Origin: Pseudonocardia phyllosphaerae
Lineage (GTDB): Bacteria; Actinomycetota; Actinomycetes; Mycobacteriales; Pseudonocardiaceae
Direction: 5' to 3'
Assembly (NCBI RefSeq): GCF_046546475.1
Contig: NZ_JBKGXS010000011.1
Span: 1 to 64,000 of the forward strand
DNA: 64,000 bases
In this document: positions 1-9,957 of the stretch, one piece after another
Numbering within the stretch: position 1 is the first letter of the stretch
Layout of the letters: every line of letters starts with the position of its first letter
The notes under the pieces: model-generated
Databases searched by the model: none
Told to the model about the DNA's origin: nothing
What the model saw: the letters and a program-made list of their open reading frames with translations, nothing else
Position numbers and translations under genes: made by a program

Positions 1-222
1 GGAATCGGCATTCTTGTAACCGCGCTCGACGAACGCCCCCCGCCGCTCCAGCTCCGCCGTGACCGCCACCGTGCACCGGTCCAGCCGGCGCACCACGCCC
101 TCGGCCATCGGCAGCGACGACAGCAGATCCGCATCATCGGCATCGGCTCCGGCGGCAGCATCGAGCGCATCCACCGCCTCGACAAGGAGGCGGTAGGCAT
201 CACGAAGCCGGTCGCTGGGCAT
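1..222 (-). CDS. DUF222-type protein (HNH endonuclease family), N-terminus, cut by window edge
   Basis: The first 74 codons of a minus-strand gene leave the window at its left edge. The ATG at 222 has GGAG just upstream. The visible part is mostly helical and acidic, with a VVRRLDR...VTAELERRGAFVERGY stretch. That stretch resembles the N-terminal DUF222 region of the abundant actinobacterial 13E12/HNH endonuclease family, which carries a C-terminal HNH nuclease. The nuclease part is outside the window, so the assignment rests on N-terminal similarity only. These proteins are multicopy in actinobacteria and their cellular role is poorly defined. Confidence 0.55.
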   Translation of the reverse strand, partial: MPSDRLRDAYRLLVEAVDALDAAAGADADDADLLSSLPMAEGVVRRLDRCTVAVTAELERRGAFVERGYKNADS

Positions 223-498
223 GGCTCCATTCTACTCGAACAGGTGTTTGATCAACTGTTGTCGGGCGCATATTTCCGACCATTCGGCGATGGCGGCCCG
301 GATATGTCGCTGTTCCGCAGCCAGATCATTCGACCGGTGGGTCCGGGTCTCCGTCGATCGACCTGCCGCCTGTCGAGCGGAACGATTCTGCAGTGCGCAC
401 TGCGTCGCTGTGCTGATCGACAGGGAGGGCGTTGATCGTCTGCGCGATTCTGCGGTTCCGGCGATAGTTCCGTGCTGATCAACAGGTGTGGCGGGTGG

Positions 499-1068
499 TT
501 ACGGCGGGGCGAGGCGGTCCAGCATCGCGATCAGAGTTCTTCGGGCGCGTGCCACCGGGGCCCCGTTCAGGACGACGTCGTGACTCAGTCCCGACGTCAG
601 GGCCAGCAGCGCGTCGGCGTCGGTGTCCGGGTCGGCCGATCCGGCGTCGGCGACGACGGCCCGGGTCAGTGCGCGGATCTCGTCGTCGCCGTCGGTGAGG
701 ATCGCGCGGGTGCGCTCGTCGACCTCGCGGGTGGCGAACGCGGCGTGGATCCGGATCGCGTCGCGGGTCTCGGGATGCTCGCCGAGCAGCTCGTCGAGAA
801 TCGTCGCGAGCACGTCGCGCTCGCTCCCGCCGGCGGCGCCGGCGCGTGCCTCGATCCGCTGCTCCATCCGCCGGTGCGACCGCTCCAGCGCATGCAGCAG
901 CAGCGCGTCCTTGCCGGGGAACCAGTGCTGCACCCGGCCCATCGACACCCCGGCCTCGGCTGCGACCGCGCGCAGTGACACGGCCTCGACGCCGGAGCGG
1001 GCGACCAGGGTGAGTGCTGCATCGGCGATCTCGGCACGACGCGCGTCGGAGTCCACGGTGCGGGGCAC
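499..1068 (-). CDS. TetR/AcrR family transcriptional regulator
   Basis: A 189-residue regulator. The N-terminal DNA-binding domain is visible as RAEIADAALTLVARSGVEAV followed by the recognition helix region VSMGRVQHWFPGKDALLLHA, the usual TetR pattern. The C-terminal ligand domain is typical in length. An in-frame ATG at 1095 would lengthen the protein by 9 residues, but it overlaps a perfect palindrome (1084-1095), so the GTG at 1068 is preferred. The gene is divergent from a small membrane protein gene. Two matching dyads in the gap suggest that it represses itself and that neighbour. The ligand is unknown. Confidence 0.85.
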   Translation of the reverse strand: MPRTVDSDARRAEIADAALTLVARSGVEAVSLRAVAAEAGVSMGRVQHWFPGKDALLLHALERSHRRMEQRIEARAGAAGGSERDVLATILDELLGEHPETRDAIRIHAAFATREVDERTRAILTDGDDEIRALTRAVVADAGSADPDTDADALLALTSGLSHDVVLNGAPVARARRTLIAMLDRLAPP

Positions 1069-1080
1069 ACCGCCACTGTA

Positions 1081-1138
1081 GCAATGCGATCGCATTGACA
1101 CGAGCGGCGAACCCCTGTTGCAATGCACTCGCATCGTC
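1081..1138. promoter_or_regulatory. Tandem TetR operators in the divergent promoter
   Basis: Two copies of a dyad lie 39 bp apart: ATGCGATCGCAT (1084-1095, a perfect palindrome) and ATGCACTCGCAT (1123-1134). Both are preceded by GCA, giving the same GCAATGC start. They fill the gap between the TetR gene and the divergent small membrane protein gene. Binding by the adjacent TetR protein is inferred from position and symmetry. Confidence 0.65.
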
Positions 1139-1153
1139 AACGAGGGGAAGACC

Positions 1154-1372
1154 ATGGGACGTGAGGGGTTGCAGGGGCTGGCCGGGCTGATCGCGGTGAC
1201 GCTGGGGCTGATCCCGCTGGGGCAGCTCGTGTTCACCGGCCGGATCGGCTCGATCTGGGGTGCGCTGCTCGGCGGGCAGCCGTCGCTGCCGTGGCTCGGG
1301 CCGGTGATCGTGCTGGTTCTGGCCGTGGCGGCGATCGCCGGGCTGGAGGTGCAGCGCCGCAGAACGGGGTGA
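1154..1372 (+). CDS. small membrane protein, TetR-linked
   Basis: A 72-residue protein with two hydrophobic helices (about residues 6-26 and 44-63) separated by a short loop and ending in a basic QRRR tail. The ATG at 1154 follows GAGGGGAAG at good spacing; an earlier in-frame ATG at 1118 would cross the second operator and is less likely. The family is not recognised. Its place behind two TetR-type operators suggests that the adjacent regulator controls it. Confidence 0.6.
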   Translation: MGREGLQGLAGLIAVTLGLIPLGQLVFTGRIGSIWGALLGGQPSLPWLGPVIVLVLAVAAIAGLEVQRRRTG

Positions 1373-1392
1373 TGCGTAGAGGTGAGCAGAGC
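1370..1392 (+). repeat. dispersed repeat copy, full-length form
   Basis: TGATGCGTAGA is followed directly by the core GGTGAGCAGAGC. The same extended form returns at 62897-62919. The TGA is the stop codon of the upstream small gene. If translation of the next gene began at the ATG at 1372, the repeat would supply its first residues (MRRGEQSR). Confidence 0.75.
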
Positions 1393-1404
1393 AGAATCGG
1401 GCCC

Positions 1405-1971
1405 GTGCGCACCCCACGCGAGCAGGAACTGGCGGAGAAGCTGATCCACGGGCTGCGCCCGGTCGTCGTCGAGCTGGCCGAACCGGACCCCACCTGGCCG
1501 GACGCCTACGCCGAGGTCGCCGCCCGCCTGCGCACTGCGCTGGGGGACCGCGCCCGCCGGATCGAGCACATCGGCTCCACCGCGGTACCGGGGCTGGCGG
1601 CGAAGCCGGTGATCGACGTCGTCGTCGGGCTGGACGACCCCGACGACGAACCCGCCTACCTCGACGACCTGCTCGCCGACGGCTGGGACCTGCGTGTTCG
1701 CGAGGACGGCCACCGGTGCCTGCGGGGCGCCGTCCGCGATCTCGGTGTCAATCTGCACTGCTACGCCGACGACAGCGTCGAGGTCGCCCGCTACCTCGCG
1801 TTCCGGGACCGGCTGCGCAGTCACCCGGACGAGCGCGAGCGGTACGAGGCGCAGAAGCGGTCGCTGGCCGGGCGCGAGTGGGCCGACATGAACCTCTACG
1901 CCGACGCCAAGAACTCCGTCGTCGACGAGATCATCGCCCGCGCCGGCGGGCCGCCCCGGCCGGAGGAGTAG
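1405..1971 (+). CDS. GrpB family protein (UPF0157, nucleotidyltransferase fold)
   Basis: A 188-residue protein with the hallmarks of the GrpB/UPF0157 family: EPDPTWPDAYAEVAARLR, then IEHIGSTAVPGLAAKPVIDVVVG, then a C-terminal FRDRLRSHPDERERYEAQKR region. The GSTAVPGLAAKPVIDV block is the nucleotidyltransferase-like core; the substrate is unknown. The GTG at 1405 was chosen because the in-frame ATG at 1372 would translate a dispersed repeat. It sits directly downstream of the small membrane protein gene. Confidence 0.85.
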   Translation: MRTPREQELAEKLIHGLRPVVVELAEPDPTWPDAYAEVAARLRTALGDRARRIEHIGSTAVPGLAAKPVIDVVVGLDDPDDEPAYLDDLLADGWDLRVREDGHRCLRGAVRDLGVNLHCYADDSVEVARYLAFRDRLRSHPDERERYEAQKRSLAGREWADMNLYADAKNSVVDEIIARAGGPPRPEE

Positions 1972-1980
1972 CGCGCGGGC

Positions 1981-2772
1981 TCAGCCGCCCGGACGGATTG
2001 CCCGCTCGGCCAGCATCTGCTCGGTCGCGGTGCGGATCTCGTCCTCGGGTACCTCGAGCGCACCCTCGGCGGTCACCGTGATGATGTTCGGGAAGATCAT
2101 TCGGGTGAGGTCGGGGCCCGCTGTGGCGGTGTCGTCGTCGGCGGCGTCCCACAGCGCGTTGACGGCCAGCGAGATCGCGCCTGCGCGGTCGACGTCGGGG
2201 GAGTGCCGCTTCTTCAGCGACGACTCGGCGAAGTCCGAGCCGGACCCGATGCTGCGGTAGCCCTGGTGGTCGCGGGCGACGCTGCCGCTGGGGTCGTAGG
2301 TGACGATCCGGGCGGGGTCGGTGCGGGTCGCGTCGTAGCCGACGTAGATCGGCAGCGCGACGAACCCGGCCATCGCGGCAGGCAGGTTCTCCTGCACCAC
2401 CGACGACAGCCGGCGGATCTTGCCCTCCTGGCTGATCGGGGCGCCCTCGATCTTCTCGTACTGCTCGATCTCGGCGCGGAACAGCTCGAGCATCAGCAGT
2501 GCGTGCCCGACCGACCCGGCGAACCCGGCCGCCGACGTCCGGTCCAGCACGAGGACCTTCACCAGGTCCTTCTGGGCGATCAGGTTGCCCGAGGTCGCCC
2601 GCCGGTCACCGGCGAGCAGGACCCCGTCGGCCCAGGTCAGGGCCACGATCGTCGTCCCGTGCGGGGTCTGCAGGTCCGCGGGGACGCGCGCGGCGGGGTC
2701 ACGCTGCAACGCCGAAGGCAGATGCTCCGGGGCGTGCGCGCGCAGCTGGTCGAGGAACGAGGAGCCGGTCAT
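1981..2772 (-). CDS. orphan proteasome beta-type subunit (PrcB-like)
   Basis: A 263-residue Ntn-hydrolase. A 39-residue propeptide ends ...QTPHG before Thr40, which starts the mature TTIVAL sequence. Counting from that Thr as residue 1, the catalytic Asp17 (AGDRRA) and Lys33 (DLVKV) are in their expected places, and the SIGSGSDFAESS stretch near the active site is also present, so it should be processed and active. The 20S core needs an alpha subunit, but no prcA, pup, mpa or pafA lies nearby. This is therefore probably a second beta-subunit gene away from the main proteasome locus. It is transcribed divergently from the nitronate monooxygenase. An in-frame extension upstream of the chosen ATG exists but would lengthen the propeptide unusually. 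Confidence 0.85.
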   Translation of the reverse strand: MTGSSFLDQLRAHAPEHLPSALQRDPAARVPADLQTPHGTTIVALTWADGVLLAGDRRATSGNLIAQKDLVKVLVLDRTSAAGFAGSVGHALLMLELFRAEIEQYEKIEGAPISQEGKIRRLSSVVQENLPAAMAGFVALPIYVGYDATRTDPARIVTYDPSGSVARDHQGYRSIGSGSDFAESSLKKRHSPDVDRAGAISLAVNALWDAADDDTATAGPDLTRMIFPNIITVTAEGALEVPEDEIRTATEQMLAERAIRPGG

Positions 2773-2852
2773 CGCAGCCGATCCTTCCCCGACCGGCGTC
2801 CCCGGTCCAGCCCCGGAGCGACGATCATCGCCGAGGGGCACACTCGGTCACC

Positions 2853-3908
2853 GTGACGAGCGCACGGGAGCGGGCGGAGCGGTTCTGCGAGCGGTACGGG
2901 CTGGGCGTGCCGGTGCTGGAGGCGCCGATGGCGGGCGCGTGCCCGCCGGAGCTGGCGGCCGCCGTCGCCGGGGCTGGAGGAATGGGCGCGTCCGGCGCGG
3001 TGAACGACAGCCCGGAACGCATCGCGGACTGGGCCGCGCGGTTCCGCGGGCTCGCCGGTGACGACGCACCGTTCCAGCTCAACCTCTGGATCCCCGACGC
3101 GCCCGGCGACACCGACACCGCTGCGGCGCAGGCGTTCCTGGACTCGCTCGGTGGCCGCGCGGCCCCGCCGCCGGGGCCCGGCCCGGTGTTCGAGGAGCAG
3201 GTCGAGGCCGTGATCGCGGCCAGGCCCACCGTCGCGTCGTCGATCATGGGGGTGTTCGCCCCGGAGCAGGTGCGGGCGCTGCACGACGCGGGCATCGCCT
3301 GGTTCGCCTGCGCCACCACCCTCGACGAGGCGCTGGCGGCACAGGAGGCCGGCGCCGACGCCGTCGTCGCGCAGGGGATGGAGGCCGGGGGACACCGCGG
3401 CACGAGCGACCCGGACGCGGCCGAGCGCACCGCCGTCGGGCTGTTCGCGCTGGTCCCGAGGCTGGCTGACGCGCTGTCGGTCCCGGTCGTCGCCGCCGGG
3501 GCGATCGCCGACGGCCGCGCACTGGCCGCCGCGCTCACCCTCGGCGCGAGCGCGGTGCAGGTCGGCACCGCGCTGCTGCGCGCCCCCGAGACCGGTATCG
3601 ACGACGACTGGGCCGCCGCCCTCGACGGCCTCGCGCCGGAGGACACCGTCACCACCCGCGCCTATACCGGGCGGCTCGCCCGCGCGGTCCCGACCGGCTA
3701 CATCCGGGCCTGGGCGTCGCCGGACGCGCCGGCTCCCGCCCGCTACCCCGAGCAGCGACGCCTGGTGGCCCGCTACCGCGCGGGCGAACCCGGCGCGGTG
3801 GACCGGGTCAACCACTGGGCCGGGCAGGCCGCGGCGCGGTCGCGGCGGGCGCCGGCCGGGGAGATCGTCGGGTCGCTGTGGGCGGACGCGGCCGGGCTGC
3901 TGTCCTGA
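2853..3908 (+). CDS. nitronate monooxygenase family flavoprotein
   Basis: A 351-residue TIM-barrel flavoprotein of the nitronate monooxygenase (former 2-nitropropane dioxygenase) family, which oxidises alkyl nitronates with FMN and oxygen. Visible motifs are VPVLEAPMAGACPPELAAAV near the N-terminus, the central QGMEAGGHRG loop with the His typical of the family, VVAAGAIADGRALAAAL, and the phosphate-binding LGASAVQVGTALL. The start is a GTG at 2853. It is divergent from the proteasome-like gene with an 80 bp gap that must hold both promoters. The physiological substrate cannot be read from sequence. Confidence 0.85.
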   Translation: MTSARERAERFCERYGLGVPVLEAPMAGACPPELAAAVAGAGGMGASGAVNDSPERIADWAARFRGLAGDDAPFQLNLWIPDAPGDTDTAAAQAFLDSLGGRAAPPPGPGPVFEEQVEAVIAARPTVASSIMGVFAPEQVRALHDAGIAWFACATTLDEALAAQEAGADAVVAQGMEAGGHRGTSDPDAAERTAVGLFALVPRLADALSVPVVAAGAIADGRALAAALTLGASAVQVGTALLRAPETGIDDDWAAALDGLAPEDTVTTRAYTGRLARAVPTGYIRAWASPDAPAPARYPEQRRLVARYRAGEPGAVDRVNHWAGQAAARSRRAPAGEIVGSLWADAAGLLS

Positions 3909-3945
3909 CGCGCGGGCCCTGACGCGCGTGCCCTGACGCGCTCAG
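3904..3945 (+). repeat. three tandem 14-bp repeats at a gene end
   Basis: The unit CCTGACGCGCGKGC occurs at 3904, 3918 and 3932 (the last copy diverges at its end). The first copy contains the TGA stop of the nitronate monooxygenase. The array fills the gap between the convergent stop codons of that gene and the DUF397 gene. Confidence 0.7.
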
Positions 3946-4163
3946 ACCATGTCGTCGAACTCGCCCTTGCGGGCCCCGTCGACGAACGCCGCGATCTCCG
4001 CGGCGGTGTAGACGAGCACCGGCCCGTCCGGGTCGGTGGCGTTGCGGACGGCGACCTGGCCGTCGTCGAGGACGGCGAACTCCAGGCCCTGCGAGCCCTC
4101 GGCGGGCCGCCGCCAGGTCACGTCGCCGAGCTCGCCTGCGGGGGTCCCGTTGGGATGGGTCAC
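3942..4163 (-). CDS. DUF397 domain protein
   Basis: A 73-residue protein with the DUF397 signature: VTWRRPAEGSQGLEFAVLDDGQVAVRNATDP, then a YTAAEIAAFVDGARKGEF ending. DUF397 proteins are common in actinomycetes and usually stand next to an XRE-type helix-turn-helix gene linked to development. No such partner is present here. The GTG at 4163 is the most likely start. The function is not established. Confidence 0.85.
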   Translation of the reverse strand: MTHPNGTPAGELGDVTWRRPAEGSQGLEFAVLDDGQVAVRNATDPDGPVLVYTAAEIAAFVDGARKGEFDDMV

Positions 4164-4396
4164 GCTCGGCCTCCCGTGGTCGTGAACACGCCCCGACCTG
4201 CATGATCGAGTGCGGAGAGTAGCGGTCGATTCAGAAGTGGATCTTGCTATTGCGGCGTTCGTCGGTGACGATGGCAACAGCTGCGACCACGAGGAGTCCC
4301 GCTGATGCGCCGGTCGACGTACGGGCACACGTACGGACGGGTGCTGCCGTGCTGAACGGAGCGGGACCCAGCGCACCTGCCGCCGAACTCCTCACG

Positions 4397-4654
4397 ATGA
4401 CGTCGGTGACCGACAGTCGCGCCCATCAGGTGCCCGACTCCGAGATGTGCTCGGACCGGGCCACCCGCTCCGGCCGCTACGAGGCACTCTGCGGGCACCT
4501 TGTGACCCCGGTGCCGCTCGTCGAGGAGCGCAGCGGGGTACCCTGCGAACGGTGCGCCACCCGGGCCGCCGCGCTCGAGCGCGACGACACCGGCGAGGAC
4601 CGCAAGCGTCGACGGCGCGGGCTGCGCGGCCGTCGACGGGGGCAGCCGGCCTGA
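4397..4654 (+). CDS. small Cys-rich protein, possible zinc knuckle
   Basis: An 85-residue protein with four Cys and one His arranged MC-x13-LCGHL-x13-PCERC, which could bind zinc, and a very basic C-terminus (RKRRRRGLRGRRRG) that may bind nucleic acid. Similar short Cys proteins often stand near DUF397 genes in actinomycetes. The start is uncertain: the ATG at 4397 is chosen, but an in-frame ATG at 4271 would add 42 residues of low-complexity sequence. It is divergent from DUF397. Confidence 0.5.
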   Translation: MTSVTDSRAHQVPDSEMCSDRATRSGRYEALCGHLVTPVPLVEERSGVPCERCATRAAALERDDTGEDRKRRRRGLRGRRRGQPA

Positions 4655-4659
4655 CGTCG

Positions 4660-4893
4660 TCAGCGTGCCAGCTGGTCGTAATCGTGCCGGTCGTGGCGGT
4701 CGTGCCGCCGCATCGGGCCCTTCGTCCGGCGCTCCAGGAAGCGCCGCCCGGCGTGCAGCGTCTTCGAGAACGCGTTCGGGCCGCGCCTGCCCTCGATCGC
4801 GTCACCGAGCTTGCCCAGCAGCCACGCCAGGATCGGCGCACCGATCGCCAGCAGCAGCCAGACGCGCAGGTTCCGGGACAGCAGTGCCCACAT
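4660..4893 (-). CDS. small basic membrane protein
   Basis: A 77-residue protein with one N-terminal hydrophobic helix (about residues 9-28, LRVWLLLAIGAPILAWLLG) followed by a basic, His/Arg-rich cytoplasmic tail. A strong GGAGGTGA site stands 8 bases before the ATG at 4893. It converges on the Cys-rich gene with almost no gap. No function is recognised. Confidence 0.65.
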   Translation of the reverse strand: MWALLSRNLRVWLLLAIGAPILAWLLGKLGDAIEGRRGPNAFSKTLHAGRRFLERRTKGPMRRHDRHDRHDYDQLAR

Positions 4894-5071
4894 GTGCGGG
4901 TCACCTCCGTGGTCGACGTGCGGGCCGGCGGAGACCTCCGCCGGTGACGCCGGACCCTAGCCCCGCGGGCGTCGACCCGCCCGGCACACGGCGTGACCGG
5001 AGCGTGACCCGCTCGTTGGTCACCCGGGTCCGGAATGCCCCCGCCGGACCCGGGCAGGAGGAGGTACGCCC

Positions 5072-5434
5072 ATGTTCGCGCCGAGTCCCGGCGGCATCGT
5101 GACCCTGGTGATCGTGCTGGTCGCGGTGGTCGCCGCGCTGGTGAGCCCGCCCGGTCGCAAGGCCGCGGCGACGGCGGTCGACTCCGTCGTCCGGTGGCCG
5201 TCGCTCATCCGTTCGGAGCTGCGCGGCAACGCCCCGCTGGCCGACGAGCCGCGGCACGACACGACGACGCCGGACATCCCCGTCGTGCCGGAGCCCGGCC
5301 CGGACGTCCGGGAGACCGACGTCCACGCCCCGATCGACGCCGCCCCGATCGATGCCGCCCCGATCGACGCCGCCCTGGTCGAGGCGCCGACGCCGACGCG
5401 CGGGTTCCCACGGGTCGGGCCGCCGCGGCACTGA
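5072..5434 (+). CDS. single-pass membrane protein with a PIDAA repeat tail
   Basis: A 120-residue protein. Residues 6-27 form a hydrophobic helix (GGIVTLVIVLVAVVAALVS), followed by a TatA-like amphipathic segment and a long acidic Pro-rich tail. The tail holds tandem PIDAA-PIDAA-PIDAA repeats encoded by 15-bp direct repeats at about 5327-5375. GGAGGAGG stands upstream of the ATG. The general shape recalls TatA-type proteins, but the family motif is not clear, so this remains a hypothetical membrane protein. Confidence 0.65.
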   Translation: MFAPSPGGIVTLVIVLVAVVAALVSPPGRKAAATAVDSVVRWPSLIRSELRGNAPLADEPRHDTTTPDIPVVPEPGPDVRETDVHAPIDAAPIDAAPIDAALVEAPTPTRGFPRVGPPRH

Positions 5435-5455
5435 TCCGGCACGCGTCCCGGGTAT

Positions 5456-5475
5456 CGGTAAACTTTGTTTTACCG
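5456..5475. promoter_or_regulatory. AT-rich palindrome upstream of the Bax-inhibitor-like gene
   Basis: CGGTAAAC-TTTG-TTTTACCG, with seven of eight positions of the arms paired, stands out as AT-rich in a GC-rich gap about 85 bp before the GTG at 5560. It could be a repressor site or part of the promoter. The regulator is unknown. Confidence 0.45.
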
Positions 5476-5559
5476 CCGGGAACCTCTGGGGCCCGGACGG
5501 CGTTGAAGAGGTGCGAGGCCCGTCCGGACGGGCCCACACGTTCCGCGAGGAGGATCCAG

Positions 5560-6381
5560 GTGCGCTCCACGAGCAACCCGGCGTTCCGCAACCTGCCCAC
5601 CCAGCAGGGCGGCGGCTACGCCGGTTTCGGTGGCGGCTCGGGCGGCGGCATGATGGGCGGAACCACTGCCTACGCCGGTTCCCAGTCGTCCTACGTCGAC
5701 CCGCAGCAGGCGGGCAAGAGCAGCGACCGGCCGATCACGATCGACGACATCGTCCAGAAGACGGTGATCAGCGCGGTTCTCGCGCTGGCCGCCGGCGTCG
5801 GAACCGTCATGCTCGGCCAGATCGGCATGCTGCTGGCGATCCCGGCGTTCATCGTCGGGCTCGTCGTCTCGTTGATCGTCATCTTCAAGCAGAAGCCCAG
5901 TGCGCCGCTGACCCTCACCTACTCGATCGCGATGGGCATCGCGCTCGGAGGGATCACGGCGCCGCTGAACCGCATGTACCCGGGCATCGCCTTCCAGGCG
6001 TTGATCGGTACGGCCGGCGTCTTCTTCGGCATGCTCGTCGTCTACAAGACCGGCGCCGTCAAGGTCACGCCGCGGTTCACCAAGTGGCTGATGGGCGCCA
6101 TGATCGGCGTCGTCGTCCTGATGCTGGCCAACCTCGTCGCCGGGTTCTTCACCACGGGTGGACTCGGGCTTCGGGAGGGGCCGCTGGGCATCGTCTTCGG
6201 CCTGGTCGTGATCGGTGTGGCGGCGTTCAGCCTGCTGCTCGACTTCGATGCCGCGGACAAGGCGGTACGGGCCGGCGTCCCGGTGAAGTACTCCTGGTAC
6301 ATCGCCTTCGGCCTCATGACGACGATCGTCTGGCTCTACATCGAGATCCTCCGGCTGCTGAGCCTGCTCAGACAGGACTGA
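5560..6381 (+). CDS. Bax inhibitor-1/YccA family membrane protein
   Basis: A 273-residue integral membrane protein. The first 60 residues are Gly/Ser/Gln-rich and soluble (MRSTSNPAFRNLPTQ start). They are followed by DRPITIDDIVQKT and seven hydrophobic helices, typical of the actinobacterial BaxI_1 group. The RSTSNPAFR opening and the TIDDI segment are common in this group. Family members elsewhere are linked to ion leak and stress, but bacterial function is not settled. The GTG at 5560 follows GAGGAGGATCCAG. Confidence 0.85.
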   Translation: MRSTSNPAFRNLPTQQGGGYAGFGGGSGGGMMGGTTAYAGSQSSYVDPQQAGKSSDRPITIDDIVQKTVISAVLALAAGVGTVMLGQIGMLLAIPAFIVGLVVSLIVIFKQKPSAPLTLTYSIAMGIALGGITAPLNRMYPGIAFQALIGTAGVFFGMLVVYKTGAVKVTPRFTKWLMGAMIGVVVLMLANLVAGFFTTGGLGLREGPLGIVFGLVVIGVAAFSLLLDFDAADKAVRAGVPVKYSWYIAFGLMTTIVWLYIEILRLLSLLRQD

Positions 6382-6452
6382 GGACCTCCCCGACGCCCGG
6401 CCGATCCCGGCCGGGGAGCGGCGCCGGATTCGCCCCCTCCGGTCCCGCGCGC

Positions 6453-6480
6453 GCCGCGGACACCAGCCGGTGTCCGCGGC
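6453..6480. terminator. intrinsic-type hairpin between convergent genes
   Basis: A 12-bp perfect stem, GCCGCGGACACC (6453-6464) and GGTGTCCGCGGC (6469-6480), with a 4-nt loop. It lies between the Bax-inhibitor-like gene (+) and DUF2267 (-) and can serve both. There is no clear U-run, as is common in high-GC actinobacteria. Just after it are two copies of the sequence GTACCGGCCGGC. Confidence 0.6.
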
Positions 6481-6566
6481 GTCGTCGTGTCCGGGGTGGT
6501 GTTGTGGGGCCCCGTACCGGCCGGCCCCGTACCGGCCGGCGTCGTGTGGGGCCGGTACCGACCGGC

Positions 6567-6992
6567 TCAGCTCGTCCGGAGCGACCGGGCCAGGTCGTCG
6601 GGCAGCTGCTGGGCCAGGTCGTCGAGCTCGGACCCGGGCGTCCAGGACGCGAGCGTGCCGAGCACGGCGTCCACCCGGGCGTCGGCGGTCTCGATGTCGG
6701 AGTCCCCGGTCGACGCGGTGACGGCGTCGACGAAGGTCAGCCGGTCGACCTTGCGGGCCTGCGACGTCGACGGCGTCGCCACCAGCTCGGTGGCCAGCTC
6801 CTTCGGCAGCGAGTTCGCGAGCTTCTGCGTCTCGCCGGCGCTGATCAGCTCACCGAGCTGACGGAACGTGGCCCGGGACAGCGTCTCGGCCTCGGACTCG
6901 GTGCCGACGCCCGCGGCGCGGCGGACCTGGTCGACGAACGCCTGCAGCGTGCGGGTGGAGTCGGCGGGGTGCGGATCGTTCGCGGTGGTGAT
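6567..6992 (-). CDS. DUF2267 protein with an apparent ATC start codon
   Basis: A 141-residue DUF2267 protein: STRTLQAFVDQVRRAAGV, then ETLSRATFRQLGELISAGET, then LANSLPKELATEL, then a second similar half. The family is common in actinobacteria and of unknown role. The reading frame is open from 7028 to 6567 but holds no ATG, GTG or TTG before the GTG at 6782, which would remove the first conserved half. An ATC codon at 6992 stands 6 bases after a perfect GGAGG, where a start codon would be expected. It is either a rare ATC start or a mutated ATG. Confidence 0.75.
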   Translation of the reverse strand: MTTANDPHPADSTRTLQAFVDQVRRAAGVGTESEAETLSRATFRQLGELISAGETQKLANSLPKELATELVATPSTSQARKVDRLTFVDAVTASTGDSDIETADARVDAVLGTLASWTPGSELDDLAQQLPDDLARSLRTS

Positions 6993-7064
6993 GGTGTGCC
7001 TCCTTCGGCGGGACGTGCGTGTCTGCCGGGGCCACTACCACCCGTCCGGCCTGCGAAACCCGCA

Positions 7065-7111
7065 CACACCACGGGCCGGCCCGCGTCGTACGCGGACCGG
7101 CCCGTGGTGTG
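7065..7111. terminator. long hairpin downstream of the thiolase gene
   Basis: A 15-bp stem, CACACCACGGGCCGG (7065-7079) and CCGGCCCGTGGTGTG (7097-7111), with a 17-nt loop, just after the stop codon of the minus-strand thiolase. It would also separate it from the DUF2267 gene. Confidence 0.7.
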
Positions 7112-7124
7112 GACGGACGGAGGG

Positions 7125-8345
<1,221 letters not shown>

Positions 8346-8488
8346 GACGTCCTCCTCCGTCGCAGGGTGTCTTCGGTCCCGGACTCTACTCACCGGTAAC
8401 CGGAGGCGCGCTCGCTCGTGACCGGCGTCGCCCACCTGATCGGGGTTCCGCGACGCGGAGGCACCCACGCCCCTGGAAGGATGCACTC

Positions 8489-9856
<1,368 letters not shown>

Positions 9857-9957
9857 GCGACCGGCCGGACCGCGCTGGGCGCAGTTCGCCGGACGCTCGC
9901 CGAGAAGCCCCCGTGCAGGTCGGGGCCGTTGCTCCGCCCGGAGTAGTCTCGGCGCAC

